Position numbers and translations under genes: made by a program
The notes under the pieces: model-generated
What the model was told of the DNA's origin: nothing
Seen by the model: the letters and a program-made list of their open reading frames with translations, nothing else
Databases searched by the model: none
Shown here: positions 27,485 through 36,836 of the stretch, piece by piece
Position numbering within the stretch: the first letter of the stretch is position 1
Layout: every line of letters begins with the position of its first letter
Assembly (NCBI GenBank): GCA_036502575.1
Contig: DASXYL010000083.1
Span: 1-64,000, forward strand
Direction of reading: 5' to 3'
DNA from: DASXRA01 sp036502575
GTDB lineage: Bacteria; Actinomycetota; Actinomycetes; Mycobacteriales; Jatrophihabitantaceae
Length of the DNA stretch: 64,000 nt

Positions 27485-28336
27485 ATGGCGATGCTCGGCC
27501 CCAACCGGTACGGCAAGGCCGAGGTGCGCGTCGTCCACGTCCACCGCGGCGACCAGCACGAGCTGCGCGACCGGAACGTCTCGGTGTCGCTGTCCGGCGA
27601 CCTGGGCGGCGTGCATCTGTCCGGCGACAACGCGAACGTCCTGACCACCGACGCCCAGAAGAACACCGTCTACGCGTTCGCACAGCGCCTCGGCGATGTC
27701 GAGCCCGAGGTGCTCGCGCTCTCGCTGGCGGAGCACTTCGCCCAGGCTCCGATCACCCGGGCCCGCGTCACGATCGACCAGTACGGCTGGACGCGGCTCG
27801 GCCCGCATTCGTTCGCCCGCGGCGGTGACGAGGTGCGCTCGTGCGGGGTGGTGCATGACACTGCCGTCGGGGTGAGCGTCGTCGGCGGGCTGCGCGACGT
27901 CGTCCTGATGAACACCACCGACTCGGAGTTCTGGGGCTTCGCCCGCGACGAGTACACGACCCTCGCCGAGACGCGCGACCGCATTCTCGCCACGTCGGTG
28001 GACGCGCAGTGGCGGTTCCGGTCGACCTCCGCCGATTGGGCCGCTGCATATCGGGACGCCCGGCGGGCGCTGCTCGACGCGTTCGTGGGCACCTACAGCT
28101 ACTCGTTGCAGCAGACGCTCTACGCGATGGGGGCGGCCGTCCTCGAGGCGGTGCCGGCGATCTGCGAGGTGCGCCTCGTGCTGCCGAACAAGCACCACTT
28201 CCTGGTCGACCTCGCGCCGTTCGGCCAACCGAACGACAACGAGGTCTACTACGCCGCCGATCGCCCTTTCGGGCAGATAGAAGGGCACGTCCTGGCCGAG
28301 GATGCGCCCGATGAGGGCCTGGCCTGGGACTGCTGA
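27485..28336 (+). CDS. urate oxidase (cofactor-free uricase)
   Basis: Oxidises urate to 5-hydroxyisourate using O2. 283 residues arranged as two T-fold domains. Segments that identify it: NRYGKAEVRVVHVHR, LTTDAQKNTVYAFAQ (catalytic Thr region), LMNTTDSEFWGFARDEYTTL and LPNKHHFLVDLAPFG. Start directly abuts uraH, so all three urate-to-allantoin enzymes are made together. Confidence 0.96.
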   Translation: MAMLGPNRYGKAEVRVVHVHRGDQHELRDRNVSVSLSGDLGGVHLSGDNANVLTTDAQKNTVYAFAQRLGDVEPEVLALSLAEHFAQAPITRARVTIDQYGWTRLGPHSFARGGDEVRSCGVVHDTAVGVSVVGGLRDVVLMNTTDSEFWGFARDEYTTLAETRDRILATSVDAQWRFRSTSADWAAAYRDARRALLDAFVGTYSYSLQQTLYAMGAAVLEAVPAICEVRLVLPNKHHFLVDLAPFGQPNDNEVYYAADRPFGQIEGHVLAEDAPDEGLAWDC

Positions 28337-28420
28337 CGACCCACAACGCCTCGGGGTGTCACATCTTGCCCGCCCCGACAGCAGGTGCGGGCAGTTACCG
28401 TCGTTGGCGGGGGTGGATCC

Positions 28421-29278
28421 GTGGAATTTCTGCGCGCGACGTCGTGGTCCGACGCGCTGTCGATAAGGGCCGAGCGGCCGGCGGCGCTGCCGATCGCCGG
28501 TGGCACCGACGTGATGGTGGAGATCAACTTCGACCGGCGGCGTCCTGAGGCGATGCTCGACCTCAACCCGGTCGCCGACCTGCGGGAGTGGGATCGTGAC
28601 GACGGGCGCGTGGTGATCGGCGCCGGCGTGCCGTACACGCGGCTGATCGACGAGCTCGGCGCCGACCTGCCGGGGTTGGCCACGGCGTCGCGGACGGTCG
28701 GCTCGCCGCAGATCCGCAACCGCGGCACGCTCGGCGGCAACCTCGGGTCGGCCTCGCCCGCGGGTGACACCCATCCGGTGCTGCTCGCGCTGGACGCGAC
28801 GGTCGAGGCATCCTCGGTGCACGGCTCGCGGTCGATCGCGATCGACGACTTCTACCTCGGCGTGAAGAAGTCGGCGCTGGCCCCCGACGAACTGATCCGG
28901 TCGGTGCGCGTACCGGTAGGTACGGGGCCGTGCCACTTCGCCAAGATCGGCACCCGCAACGCGATGGTGATCGCCGTCTGCTCGTTCGCGGTGGCGCTGC
29001 ACGTGTCCGGCCGCGGCGTTCGGACGGGCATCGGCTCGGCCGCACCCACCCCTCGGCGCTCACCCGAGGCCGAGGCGTTCGTGGCATCCGAGCTCGACTG
29101 GTCCGGCCGCGGGCCGCTGCCGGACGGTGTCGCCCGCCGGTTCGGCCAACTGGCCGCGGCTGCCGCCGTGCCGATCAACGACGTCCGCGGCACGGCGGCC
29201 TACCGGCGCCACGCCGTCGCCGTGCTGGCCCGGCGCACGCTGGCCTGGGCCTGGGAGGAGTACCGCACATGCGCGTGA
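28421..29278 (+). CDS. xanthine dehydrogenase FAD-binding subunit
   Basis: 285 residues from GTG 28421 (GGGGGTGGA just ahead). FAD contacts: LPIAGGTDVMVEIN and TVGSPQIRNRGTLGGNLGSASPAGD, both typical of CoxM/XdhB-type flavoproteins. It passes electrons from the iron-sulfur subunit to NAD or another acceptor. It overlaps the iron-sulfur gene by 10 bp. No start closer to urate oxidase is better supported. Confidence 0.94.
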   Translation: MEFLRATSWSDALSIRAERPAALPIAGGTDVMVEINFDRRRPEAMLDLNPVADLREWDRDDGRVVIGAGVPYTRLIDELGADLPGLATASRTVGSPQIRNRGTLGGNLGSASPAGDTHPVLLALDATVEASSVHGSRSIAIDDFYLGVKKSALAPDELIRSVRVPVGTGPCHFAKIGTRNAMVIAVCSFAVALHVSGRGVRTGIGSAAPTPRRSPEAEAFVASELDWSGRGPLPDGVARRFGQLAAAAAVPINDVRGTAAYRRHAVAVLARRTLAWAWEEYRTCA

Positions 29279-29739
29279 ACGTCACGGTGAACGGCGAGAA
29301 GCGCCAGGTGGACGACGTCTGGGAGGGCGAGAGCCTGCTCTACGTCCTGCGTGAGCGGATGGGCCTGCCCGGCAGCAAGAACGCCTGCGAGCAGGGCGAA
29401 TGCGGTTCGTGCACGGTGTACCTGGACGGCGAGACGGTGTGCGCGTGCCTGGTCGCCGCCGGCCAGGCCGAGGGCCGCGAGGTGGTCACCGTCGAGGGGC
29501 TGGGCAGCCACGAGGAGCTCGACCCGGTGCAGCAGGCGTTCCTGGACGCCGGGGCCGTGCAGTGCGGGTTCTGCACGCCCGGCCTGATCGTCGCTACCCA
29601 CGAGCTGCTGGCGCGCGACCCGCATCCGTCCACAGTGGACGTTCGCGAGGCGCTGGCCGGCAATCTGTGCCGGTGCACCGGCTACGAAGCGATCATCGAC
29701 GCCGTGCACCTCGCGGCCGGACGAATGGCGGCGACGTGA
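29269..29739 (+). CDS. xanthine dehydrogenase 2Fe-2S subunit
   Basis: 156 residues with two [2Fe-2S] sites. The plant-ferredoxin-type site is ACEQGECGSCTVYLDGETVC; the second, helical site is VQCGFCTPG and NLCRCTGYE. It carries electrons between the molybdenum centre and FAD. Overlaps the genes on both sides, so the complex is coordinately translated. Confidence 0.96.
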   Translation: MRVNVTVNGEKRQVDDVWEGESLLYVLRERMGLPGSKNACEQGECGSCTVYLDGETVCACLVAAGQAEGREVVTVEGLGSHEELDPVQQAFLDAGAVQCGFCTPGLIVATHELLARDPHPSTVDVREALAGNLCRCTGYEAIIDAVHLAAGRMAAT

Positions 29740-31070
29740 TCGTCATCGAGAACGCCTATGTGGCAACGGTGTCCGGCGACGAGTACGCATCCGGGCACGT
29801 CGCGATCGACGGCAAGCGGATCGCCTCGGTGGGGGCCGGGCCGGCGCCGGATACGCCCGGCCCGCGGATCGATGGCAGCGGCTGCCTCGTCACGCCCGGG
29901 CTGGTCAACGCCCACCACCACCTGTATCAGTGGCTGACCCGCGGACTCGTCCAGGACGGGACGCTGTTCGAGTGGCTCACCACGCTGTACCCGGTGTGGG
30001 CGCGCATCGACGCCGAGTCGGTGCACGCCGCGGCGGCGGCCAACCTGGGCTGGTTGGCGCTGTCCGGATGTACGACGTCCACCGATCATCACTACGTGTT
30101 CCCGCGTGAGGGCGGGGACCTGCTCGAGGCGGAGATCAACGCGGCGTCCGAGATGGGGGTGCGGTTCCACCCGTGTCGCGGGTCGATGGATCTGGGCCGG
30201 TCGCAAGGCGGGCTCCCCCCGGACGAGGTCGTCGAGGACCGCGATCAGATCTTGGCCGCCACCGAGGCGGCGATCGATCGCTGGCACGACCCGTCGTTCG
30301 ACGCCATGACCCGCATCGCCGTCGCGCCGTGCTCGCCGTTCAGCGTCACCGGCGACCTGATGCGCGAGTCGGCCTCGCTCGCGCGCCGCAAGGGCGTCCG
30401 GCTCCATACGCATCTCGCCGAGACGCTCGACGAGGAGGAGTTCTGCCGGGACAAGTTCGACATGACTCCGGCCGAGTACGTCGAGGAGCTGGGTTGGCTC
30501 GGCGATGACGTGTGGCTGGCCCACTGCGTCCATCTCAACGACGAGGCGATCAAACGCTTCGCCGCCACCGGCACCGGCGTGGCGCACTGTCCCACGTCCA
30601 ACGGCCGCCTGGGCGCCGGGTCAGCTCGGATCCGCGAGCTCCTCGACGCATCTGTACCGGTCGGTATGGGCGTGGACGGATCGGCGTCCAACGAGGCGAA
30701 CCGGCTGGCCGCCGAGCTGCAGGCCGCGCTCCTCGTCGCCCGGCTGCGGGGCGGCCCCAGCGCGCTCACCGCGCGTGAGTCGCTGCGCCTGGCGACGATG
30801 GGCGGCGCGCGCTGCCTGGGCCGCGACACCGAGTTGGGTTCTCTGGAGCCGGGCAAGCTGGCCGACATCGCGGTGTGGCGGGTCGACGGGCTGGGCGCCG
30901 CCGGTGGCGTCGATCCGGTGTGGACGTTCGCGTTCAGCGGCGGCGCGTTGCCGCTCGAGTTGCTGATCGTCAATGGCGAGGTGGTCGTCGAGCAGGGCGA
31001 ACTCGTCACCGCCGACGCCGGCACGCTGGCCCGGGACGCGGCCGCCGCCAGCGAACGGCTACTGGCATGA
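29736..31070 (+). CDS. 8-oxoguanine deaminase-type amidohydrolase
   Basis: 444 residues, GTG start overlapping the iron-sulfur gene. Metal ligands and fold motifs: VNAHHHLYQWLTRG, RLHTHLAETLDEEEF, WLAHCVHL and GVDGSASNEANRLA. This motif set fits the 8-oxoguanine/guanine deaminase branch of the ATZ/TRZ-like family. Placement inside the xanthine dehydrogenase operon suggests it feeds xanthine (from guanine) or urate (from 8-oxoguanine) into the route. Exact substrate is inferred. Confidence 0.88.
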   Translation: MIVIENAYVATVSGDEYASGHVAIDGKRIASVGAGPAPDTPGPRIDGSGCLVTPGLVNAHHHLYQWLTRGLVQDGTLFEWLTTLYPVWARIDAESVHAAAAANLGWLALSGCTTSTDHHYVFPREGGDLLEAEINAASEMGVRFHPCRGSMDLGRSQGGLPPDEVVEDRDQILAATEAAIDRWHDPSFDAMTRIAVAPCSPFSVTGDLMRESASLARRKGVRLHTHLAETLDEEEFCRDKFDMTPAEYVEELGWLGDDVWLAHCVHLNDEAIKRFAATGTGVAHCPTSNGRLGAGSARIRELLDASVPVGMGVDGSASNEANRLAAELQAALLVARLRGGPSALTARESLRLATMGGARCLGRDTELGSLEPGKLADIAVWRVDGLGAAGGVDPVWTFAFSGGALPLELLIVNGEVVVEQGELVTADAGTLARDAAAASERLLA

Positions 31071-33256
31071 CAACTACCGAGACCCAGGTCCGCGGTGGCA
31101 TCGGTACCGACGCCGCCCGGCCGGACGGCGTGCACAAGGTGCGCGGCGAGTTCGCGTACTCCTCGGACATGTGGCTCGACGACATGCTCTGGGGCGCCAC
31201 GCTGCGCAGCCCGCATCCGCGCGCCCGAATCGCCGGCATCGACCTCACCGAGGCGATCAAGGTGTCCGGCGTGCACGCGATCCTGACCGCCGAGGACGTG
31301 CCCGGCCCGAACCGGTACGGCCTCGAGATTGCCGACCAGCCCGTGCTCGCCGAGAAGGAAGTGCGCTACCAGGGCGAGCCGGTGGCCATCGTGGCCGCCG
31401 ACCATCCCGAGATCGCCCGGCAGGCGGCCAAGAAGATCGTCGTCACCTACGACGTCCTGGCGCCGATCACCGACGCGGTCACCGCCATTGAGCCCGGCGC
31501 CGAGCAGGTGCACGAGCAGCAACTGCACGGCAGCGGCAACGTGCTACGGCACGTGCACCTCGAGCGCGGCTCGCAGAACGCGATCGCCCCGATCGTCGTG
31601 CACGGCGAGTACGAGGTCGGCATGCAGGACCAGGCGTTCCTCGGCCCGGAGTCCGGCCTCGCGGTGCCCGCCGACGACGGCGGCGTCGACCTCTACATCG
31701 CCACGCAGTGGCTGCACGCCGACCAGCGTCAGGTGGCCGCCGCCCTGGACCTGCCCGACGACAAGGTGCGGTTCACCCTCGCCGGCGTCGGCGGCGCGTT
31801 CGGCGGTCGCGAGGATGTCTCGATGCAGGCGCACGCCTGCCTGCTGGCGCTGCGCACGAACCGTCCGGTGAAGATGGTCTACAGCCGCGAGGAGTCCTTC
31901 TACGGGCACGTGCATCGCCATCCCGCGGTGCTGCGCTACGAGCACGGCGCCGACCGCGACGGGCGGCTGATCTACGTTCGCGCCGAGATCGTGCTGGACG
32001 GTGGCGCCTACGCGAGCTCGTCCACGGCCGTCGCGGCGAATGCAGCCACGCTGGGTTTCGGACCCTATGAGGTCGACAACGTCACGATGGAGTGCCGCGT
32101 CGCGTACACGAACAACCCGCCGTGCGGGGCGATGCGCGGGTTCGGCGCGGTGCAGGCCTGCTTCGCCTACGAGTCGCAGATGGATCGGCTGGCCGACGCG
32201 TGCGGCCTGGATCCGGTCGAGCTGCGGGTGCGCAACGCCCTGCACGACGGGTCGGTGATGCCGACCGGGCAGGTGGTCGACTCGGCGGCCCCGGTGGCCG
32301 AGCTGCTGCGCCGGGTGCAGGCCGCGCCGCTACCCGCCGACCTCGACCCGACCGACGTACGCAATCTGCCGGGCGGCGCGTCGAACGCCACCCACGGCGA
32401 ATCCGTACGCCGGGGTATTGGCTACGGCATCGGCCTCAAGAACGTCGGCTTCTCCGAAGGGTTCGACGACTCCTCCACCGCGAGGGTGCGGGTCGAGCTG
32501 GTGAACGGCGAGCCCGTCGCCTCGGTGCAGACGGCGGCCGCTGAGGTCGGCCAGGGGCTGGTCACCGTTATCCAGCAGATCGTGCGCACCGAGCTGGGCG
32601 TCGAGCAGGTGGTGCTCATCCCGCCGGACACATCCATCGGCTCGGCCGGCTCGACCTCGGCGTCCCGGCAGACGTACGTGACGGGCGGGGCGGTCCGCGC
32701 CGCCAGCCAGGCCGTACGTGCGCGCATGGACGTCGAGGGCCTGAGCGAGCCGATCGACGAGACGGTCACCTGGCGGCATCGGCCCACGTCCACCCTCGAC
32801 CAGAACGGGCAGGGCGACGCGCATGTGCAGTACGCCTTCGCCGCGCACCGCGCCGTGGTCGACGTCGACACCGAGCTGGGCCTGATCAAGGTCGTCGAGC
32901 TCACCACCGCGCAGGACGTGGGCCGGGCCATGAACCCGCAGGCCGTGGTGGGGCAGATCCAGGGTGGCACCGCGCAGGGGCTCGGGCTGGCGGTGATGGA
33001 GGAGATCCAGATCGTTGACGGCATCGTCAAGAACCCGTCGTTCACCGACTACCTGCTGCCCACCATCCTCGACATGCCGCCGATGAACGTCGACGTGCTC
33101 GAACTCGCCGACCCGCACGCCCCGTACGGCCTGCGCGGGGTCGGCGAGCCGCCGACGATCTCGTCCACGCCGGCGATCGTCGCGGCGATCCGGGCCGCTA
33201 CCGGCGTCCCGCTGCGGCGGGTGCCGGTGCGGCCCGAACACATCACCGGCTCCTAG
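31067..33256 (+). CDS. xanthine dehydrogenase molybdenum-binding subunit
   Basis: 729 residues; hydroxylates hypoxanthine/xanthine at the Mo-cofactor. Motifs: GVGGAFGGRED (cofactor contact), PPCGAMRGFGAVQ, TAAAEVGQGLVTVIQQI and the catalytic-Glu segment RGVGEPPTISSTPA near the end. The usual molybdenum hydroxylase length is slightly larger. It is the last gene of the rightward arm and its stop overlaps the stop of DUF1028 on the other strand. Confidence 0.95.
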   Translation: MTTTETQVRGGIGTDAARPDGVHKVRGEFAYSSDMWLDDMLWGATLRSPHPRARIAGIDLTEAIKVSGVHAILTAEDVPGPNRYGLEIADQPVLAEKEVRYQGEPVAIVAADHPEIARQAAKKIVVTYDVLAPITDAVTAIEPGAEQVHEQQLHGSGNVLRHVHLERGSQNAIAPIVVHGEYEVGMQDQAFLGPESGLAVPADDGGVDLYIATQWLHADQRQVAAALDLPDDKVRFTLAGVGGAFGGREDVSMQAHACLLALRTNRPVKMVYSREESFYGHVHRHPAVLRYEHGADRDGRLIYVRAEIVLDGGAYASSSTAVAANAATLGFGPYEVDNVTMECRVAYTNNPPCGAMRGFGAVQACFAYESQMDRLADACGLDPVELRVRNALHDGSVMPTGQVVDSAAPVAELLRRVQAAPLPADLDPTDVRNLPGGASNATHGESVRRGIGYGIGLKNVGFSEGFDDSSTARVRVELVNGEPVASVQTAAAEVGQGLVTVIQQIVRTELGVEQVVLIPPDTSIGSAGSTSASRQTYVTGGAVRAASQAVRARMDVEGLSEPIDETVTWRHRPTSTLDQNGQGDAHVQYAFAAHRAVVDVDTELGLIKVVELTTAQDVGRAMNPQAVVGQIQGGTAQGLGLAVMEEIQIVDGIVKNPSFTDYLLPTILDMPPMNVDVLELADPHAPYGLRGVGEPPTISSTPAIVAAIRAATGVPLRRVPVRPEHITGS

Positions 33257-34083
33257 CGCTTGGCGGCGGCCTGGCTCGCCTGGTCCTCCAGGACGCCGAG
33301 CACGTAGCGGTCGATCTTGCCGTCGACGACGCGCATCTCGTAGTTCTCGACGCCCACCCAATCGTCGAGGTCGGAGTAGCCGAGCTCGGTCAGCCAGCGC
33401 TTGACGTCGTCCGCCACGGCGGCCAGAGACACGAGCGCCTCGTCGGCGGGCGGCTCGAAGTAGAGGTGATGCAGGTCGAGCAGCCGTTCCAGCTCGATGC
33501 ACGGCAGCGGGTCGTCGTCGACGCGCAGGTCGACGTAGATGTCGTTGCCGCCGCCGTACCCGCCGCCGTCGGTGACAACGAGCAGCGCCGCCGACTGCCG
33601 GCCGCGCCGATCGCCGCCCGCGTGGTCACCGGCCTGCACGGCGGCGAGCAGCCGTCTCGCCAGCGGCGCGGACGGGTCGGACGCCAGCCAGGCCTGATGC
33701 ATCGCCTCGACGACCTGTGGCCCGACGAGGATGTTGCCCTGGATGGCAACCCCGTCGTCGACCACGCCGCCGGCCCACTCCATGCACTCCTCGCCGGTGT
33801 AGGTAGCGGATCGACCGCCGGCATCGACGACACCGAGCTGGCGTTCCGCGCGTCCGTCGTCGCCGCCGATCAGATCGTTCACGACCTCCTGCGCGGTCCG
33901 TCCCCGGTGCAGCAGATGCAGTCCGTTGGCCACGTAGGCCACGTTGGCGTAGGCCTGCGTCGCGATCGCGCCGACCGTCGCCCGCGCGCCCGGCACCACG
34001 GCGCCCACGGCGAGGAACTTGGACGCGACGGCCACTCCCCAGTACGCGCCGTCCGCGCTCCGCGCCGCGATCGAGAACGTCAT
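33253..34083 (-). CDS. DUF1028 family putative Ntn-hydrolase
   Basis: 276 residues. Begins MTFSIAARSADGAYWGVAVAS and contains VGAIATQAYANVAYV, LGVVDAGGRSATYTG and GVAIQGNILVG, the conserved DUF1028 core, which adopts an N-terminal-nucleophile-like fold. A C-terminal extension of ~70 residues (DDPLPCIELERLLDLHHLYF) matches the longer subgroup with a peptidoglycan-binding-like tail. Function unproven; neighbours in other genomes are often peptidases or catabolic genes. Convergent with the xanthine dehydrogenase operon. Confidence 0.88.
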   Translation of the reverse strand: MTFSIAARSADGAYWGVAVASKFLAVGAVVPGARATVGAIATQAYANVAYVANGLHLLHRGRTAQEVVNDLIGGDDGRAERQLGVVDAGGRSATYTGEECMEWAGGVVDDGVAIQGNILVGPQVVEAMHQAWLASDPSAPLARRLLAAVQAGDHAGGDRRGRQSAALLVVTDGGGYGGGNDIYVDLRVDDDPLPCIELERLLDLHHLYFEPPADEALVSLAAVADDVKRWLTELGYSDLDDWVGVENYEMRVVDGKIDRYVLGVLEDQASQAAAKR

Positions 34084-34154
34084 GCGCTCAACTTACTGTG
34101 ATCAAGCTCCACGCGTGAGGTACGGATGTGGTGCACGATCGGTTCAGCCACCGC

Positions 34155-34655
34155 TCAGAACGAGACGCGATCGAGACTGTCGTCGCGCAGCACCGACTCC
34201 TGCTCGAACTGGTTCTTGTATGCGGTGCGGATCTTCTCGATCCGGTTGCTGGCGGTCCGGTCGCTGGTCGGGTACAGCAGGATCACCTCGTGTGAGCGCT
34301 CCTGGACCGGTCCGTTGTCACCGAGCCACTGCCCGTCGCCGGTGAGCTCGGTGAGCCCGTCCGGGAAGGCCGGCGTGATCGTGGCGTCGACGAACGCCTC
34401 GAACTGGGCGTCGGTGACCGGCGGGAGGGCTTCCCGATCGGTACCGAAGTAGAGCTCGGTGCGCTGGTAGATCGTGCCGATCGGCTTGTGCGAGTGGTTC
34501 GGGTCGACGATCGACGCCGCGGACGACGATGAGTCGTGGTGGGCGCTCGGCGCGGACGAGGCGACCGCGGTGCCCAGACCGATGGCGGCCGTGGCCACCC
34601 CGCCGGCCACGAACAGTCCGACCTGGCCCACTCGTACCTTGAGCTGCGAGTTCAC
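34155..34655 (-). CDS. exported DUF3574 protein
   Basis: 166 residues, GTG start. A hydrophobic segment GLFVAGGVATAAIGLGTAVA near the N-terminus is a signal peptide or anchor. A His/Ser-rich linker follows, then the DUF3574 core: YQRTELYFGTDRE, FVDATITPAFPDGLT, HEVILLYPTSDRTASNRIE. Small exported proteins of this family have no assigned role. Confidence 0.82.
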   Translation of the reverse strand: MNSQLKVRVGQVGLFVAGGVATAAIGLGTAVASSAPSAHHDSSSSAASIVDPNHSHKPIGTIYQRTELYFGTDREALPPVTDAQFEAFVDATITPAFPDGLTELTGDGQWLGDNGPVQERSHEVILLYPTSDRTASNRIEKIRTAYKNQFEQESVLRDDSLDRVSF

Positions 34656-34824
34656 TGATTCCCCCTCAGAGTTTGTCGAGAACGGGTACCAGCTTGCCGG
34701 GCTCGGCGGCGGCGCTCACCCGTGAAACCACCTGTTTTTGCGCCGCTTTCGCGCGAAACGCATTTCACGTGCCGTTCACCGCACGGCTGGCCGGCAGTTC
34801 AGCCGTCGCGCCAGACTCAGGCGC

Positions 34825-36822
34825 ATGTCTGATCTCACCCGCCGTACGTTCATGGGTGGCGCCGCCGGTGCGGCCGCCACCGCCGGTCTGCTCAGCGCGC
34901 TGCCGGAGGCCGCAGCGGGCACGCCCCGCCGCCGGAAGGGGCGCCTCGACGACGTCGAGCACGTGGTGATCCTGATGCAGGAGAACCGCTCCGTCGACCA
35001 CTACTACGGGACGATGCGCGGGGTGCGCGGCTTCGGCGACCGCGCCGCCCTGCGCAACGTGTTCCGGCAGCCTGATCCGAAGCGTCCGGATGGCGGGTAC
35101 CTGCTGCCCTGGCACGTCGACACCTCCAAGGTGGATGGCCAGGACCTCGGCGGCCACGACCACAGCTGGGGCGGCGTCCACACCCAGTGGGCGTCCGGCG
35201 ACCTGAACGGCTGGATCGCCAACACCGGCGAGGGCTCGCTGACCTACTTCACGCGCGACGACGTGCCCTTCCAGCGCGCGCTGGCCTCGGCGTTCACGTT
35301 CTGCGACCACTACTTCTGCTCGATCAAGGGTCCGACGACGCCGAACCGACTGTTCCACTGGTCCGGCACCATCGACCCGCACGGCACGGCCGGCGGCCCG
35401 GCGTACTTCAACCCCGACGACTACAACCCGGTCTACAACTGGACGACGTACCCGGAGCGGTTGCAGGCGGCCGGCATCTCGTGGCAGGTGTACGCCAACG
35501 ACGAGGTCGGCGACGGCGGCGGCGAGGACGGCTGGGTCGGCGACTACGGCGACAACGCGCTGTGGCTGTTCCAGGCGTACCACGACGCGCTCGCCTCGTC
35601 CGACCCGAAGGTTCGGCAGCTGGCCGACCGGGCCTCGGTGAAGTCGTCGTGGCAGCCCAACTCGGGGCTGGGCCACAACGTCGACCACGTGCTGGCGAAG
35701 TTCATCGCCGACTGCGCGGCCGGGACGCTGCCCGCCGTGTCCTGGGTGGTGGCGCCGTACGCGTACTCCGAGCACCCCTCGGCCCGTCCGGTCGACGGCG
35801 CTGCGTACACGCAAGGTGTGCTGAACGCGCTGTGGGCCAAGCCGGAACTGTGGGAGCGCACCGTCGTCCTGCTCAACTACGACGAGCACGACGGCTTCTA
35901 CGACCACGTCGTCCCACCGACGGCGCCGCCGGGCACACCGGACGAGTACGTGCTGGGGCTGCCGGTGGGCCTCGGGCCGCGCGTGCCCATGACGGTGGTG
36001 TCGCCGTGGAGCCGCGGCGGCTGGATCGACTCGCAGGTGTTCGACCACACGTCCGTGCTGAAGTTCCTCGAGCTGTGGACGGGCGTGCGCGAGCCCAACA
36101 TCTCGGCCTGGCGCCGCGCGATCACCGGCGACCTCCTGTCGTGCTTCGACTTCGCCCGCTCGGACACGTCCATCCCGGCGCTGCCCGACACGGCCGAGCT
36201 GCGCCGGATCGCCGACGAGACGGAGTCCAAGCTGCCGACGCCGACCCCGCCGCCGCCGGGCCAGCAGGTCGCGCCGGTGCAGGAGCCCGGCTCGGCGAAG
36301 GCCCGGGCGTTGCCCTACCAGCCGCTGGCCGACGTGACGGTGGGTGCGGCGGCGGCGGCCGTCGAGCTCCGCAACGCCGGCGCGGGTGCCCTGCAACTGC
36401 AGGTGTACTGGGGAGCGGGCCCGGCGCAGCGCATCGACGTCGGACCGGGCGCTCGCACGACGGCGTCGGTGCCGGTGTCGGGCGCCTACAACATCGCCGT
36501 GCACGGCCCGAACGGGTTCCTGCGCGAGGCGACGGGAGATGGCTCGTCGGCCGGCGTCGAGGTCGCGGTGACCCTGGACGGATCGAAGCTGCGGGTCACG
36601 TTCAGCAAGTCCACACCGGGCGATGTGATAGTCCGAGTGAGCGGGCTGGGCGGCCCGACCCGGACCATCGCTGTCCGGCCCGGCAGCTCGTCGGTGACTG
36701 TCGACCCGTTCGCCCACAACCACGGCTGGTACGACATCGCGGTCACGCTCGACAGGAACGCCGCCTACAAGCGGCGCTTCGCCGGCCACGTCGAGAACGG
36801 CCAGGCGAGCGTCACCGGCTGA
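34825..36822 (+). CDS. Tat-exported phospholipase C
   Basis: 665 residues from ATG 34825. Twin-arginine signal RRTFMGGAAGAAATAG at the start. The phosphoesterase domain has VVILMQENRSVDHYYGTMRG, FCDHYFCSIKGPTTPNR, LLNYDEHDGFYDHVVPP and HTSVLKFLELW. Two C-terminal beta domains (about 505-660) are typical of non-haemolytic/haemolytic bacterial PlcC-type enzymes. It hydrolyses phospholipids outside the cell and may scavenge phosphate. No strong ribosome site is seen; the frame is open 29 codons further up, but the Tat motif fixes the likely start. Confidence 0.93.
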   Translation: MSDLTRRTFMGGAAGAAATAGLLSALPEAAAGTPRRRKGRLDDVEHVVILMQENRSVDHYYGTMRGVRGFGDRAALRNVFRQPDPKRPDGGYLLPWHVDTSKVDGQDLGGHDHSWGGVHTQWASGDLNGWIANTGEGSLTYFTRDDVPFQRALASAFTFCDHYFCSIKGPTTPNRLFHWSGTIDPHGTAGGPAYFNPDDYNPVYNWTTYPERLQAAGISWQVYANDEVGDGGGEDGWVGDYGDNALWLFQAYHDALASSDPKVRQLADRASVKSSWQPNSGLGHNVDHVLAKFIADCAAGTLPAVSWVVAPYAYSEHPSARPVDGAAYTQGVLNALWAKPELWERTVVLLNYDEHDGFYDHVVPPTAPPGTPDEYVLGLPVGLGPRVPMTVVSPWSRGGWIDSQVFDHTSVLKFLELWTGVREPNISAWRRAITGDLLSCFDFARSDTSIPALPDTAELRRIADETESKLPTPTPPPPGQQVAPVQEPGSAKARALPYQPLADVTVGAAAAAVELRNAGAGALQLQVYWGAGPAQRIDVGPGARTTASVPVSGAYNIAVHGPNGFLREATGDGSSAGVEVAVTLDGSKLRVTFSKSTPGDVIVRVSGLGGPTRTIAVRPGSSSVTVDPFAHNHGWYDIAVTLDRNAAYKRRFAGHVENGQASVTG

Positions 36823-36836
36823 GCTAGCGTCAGCGG

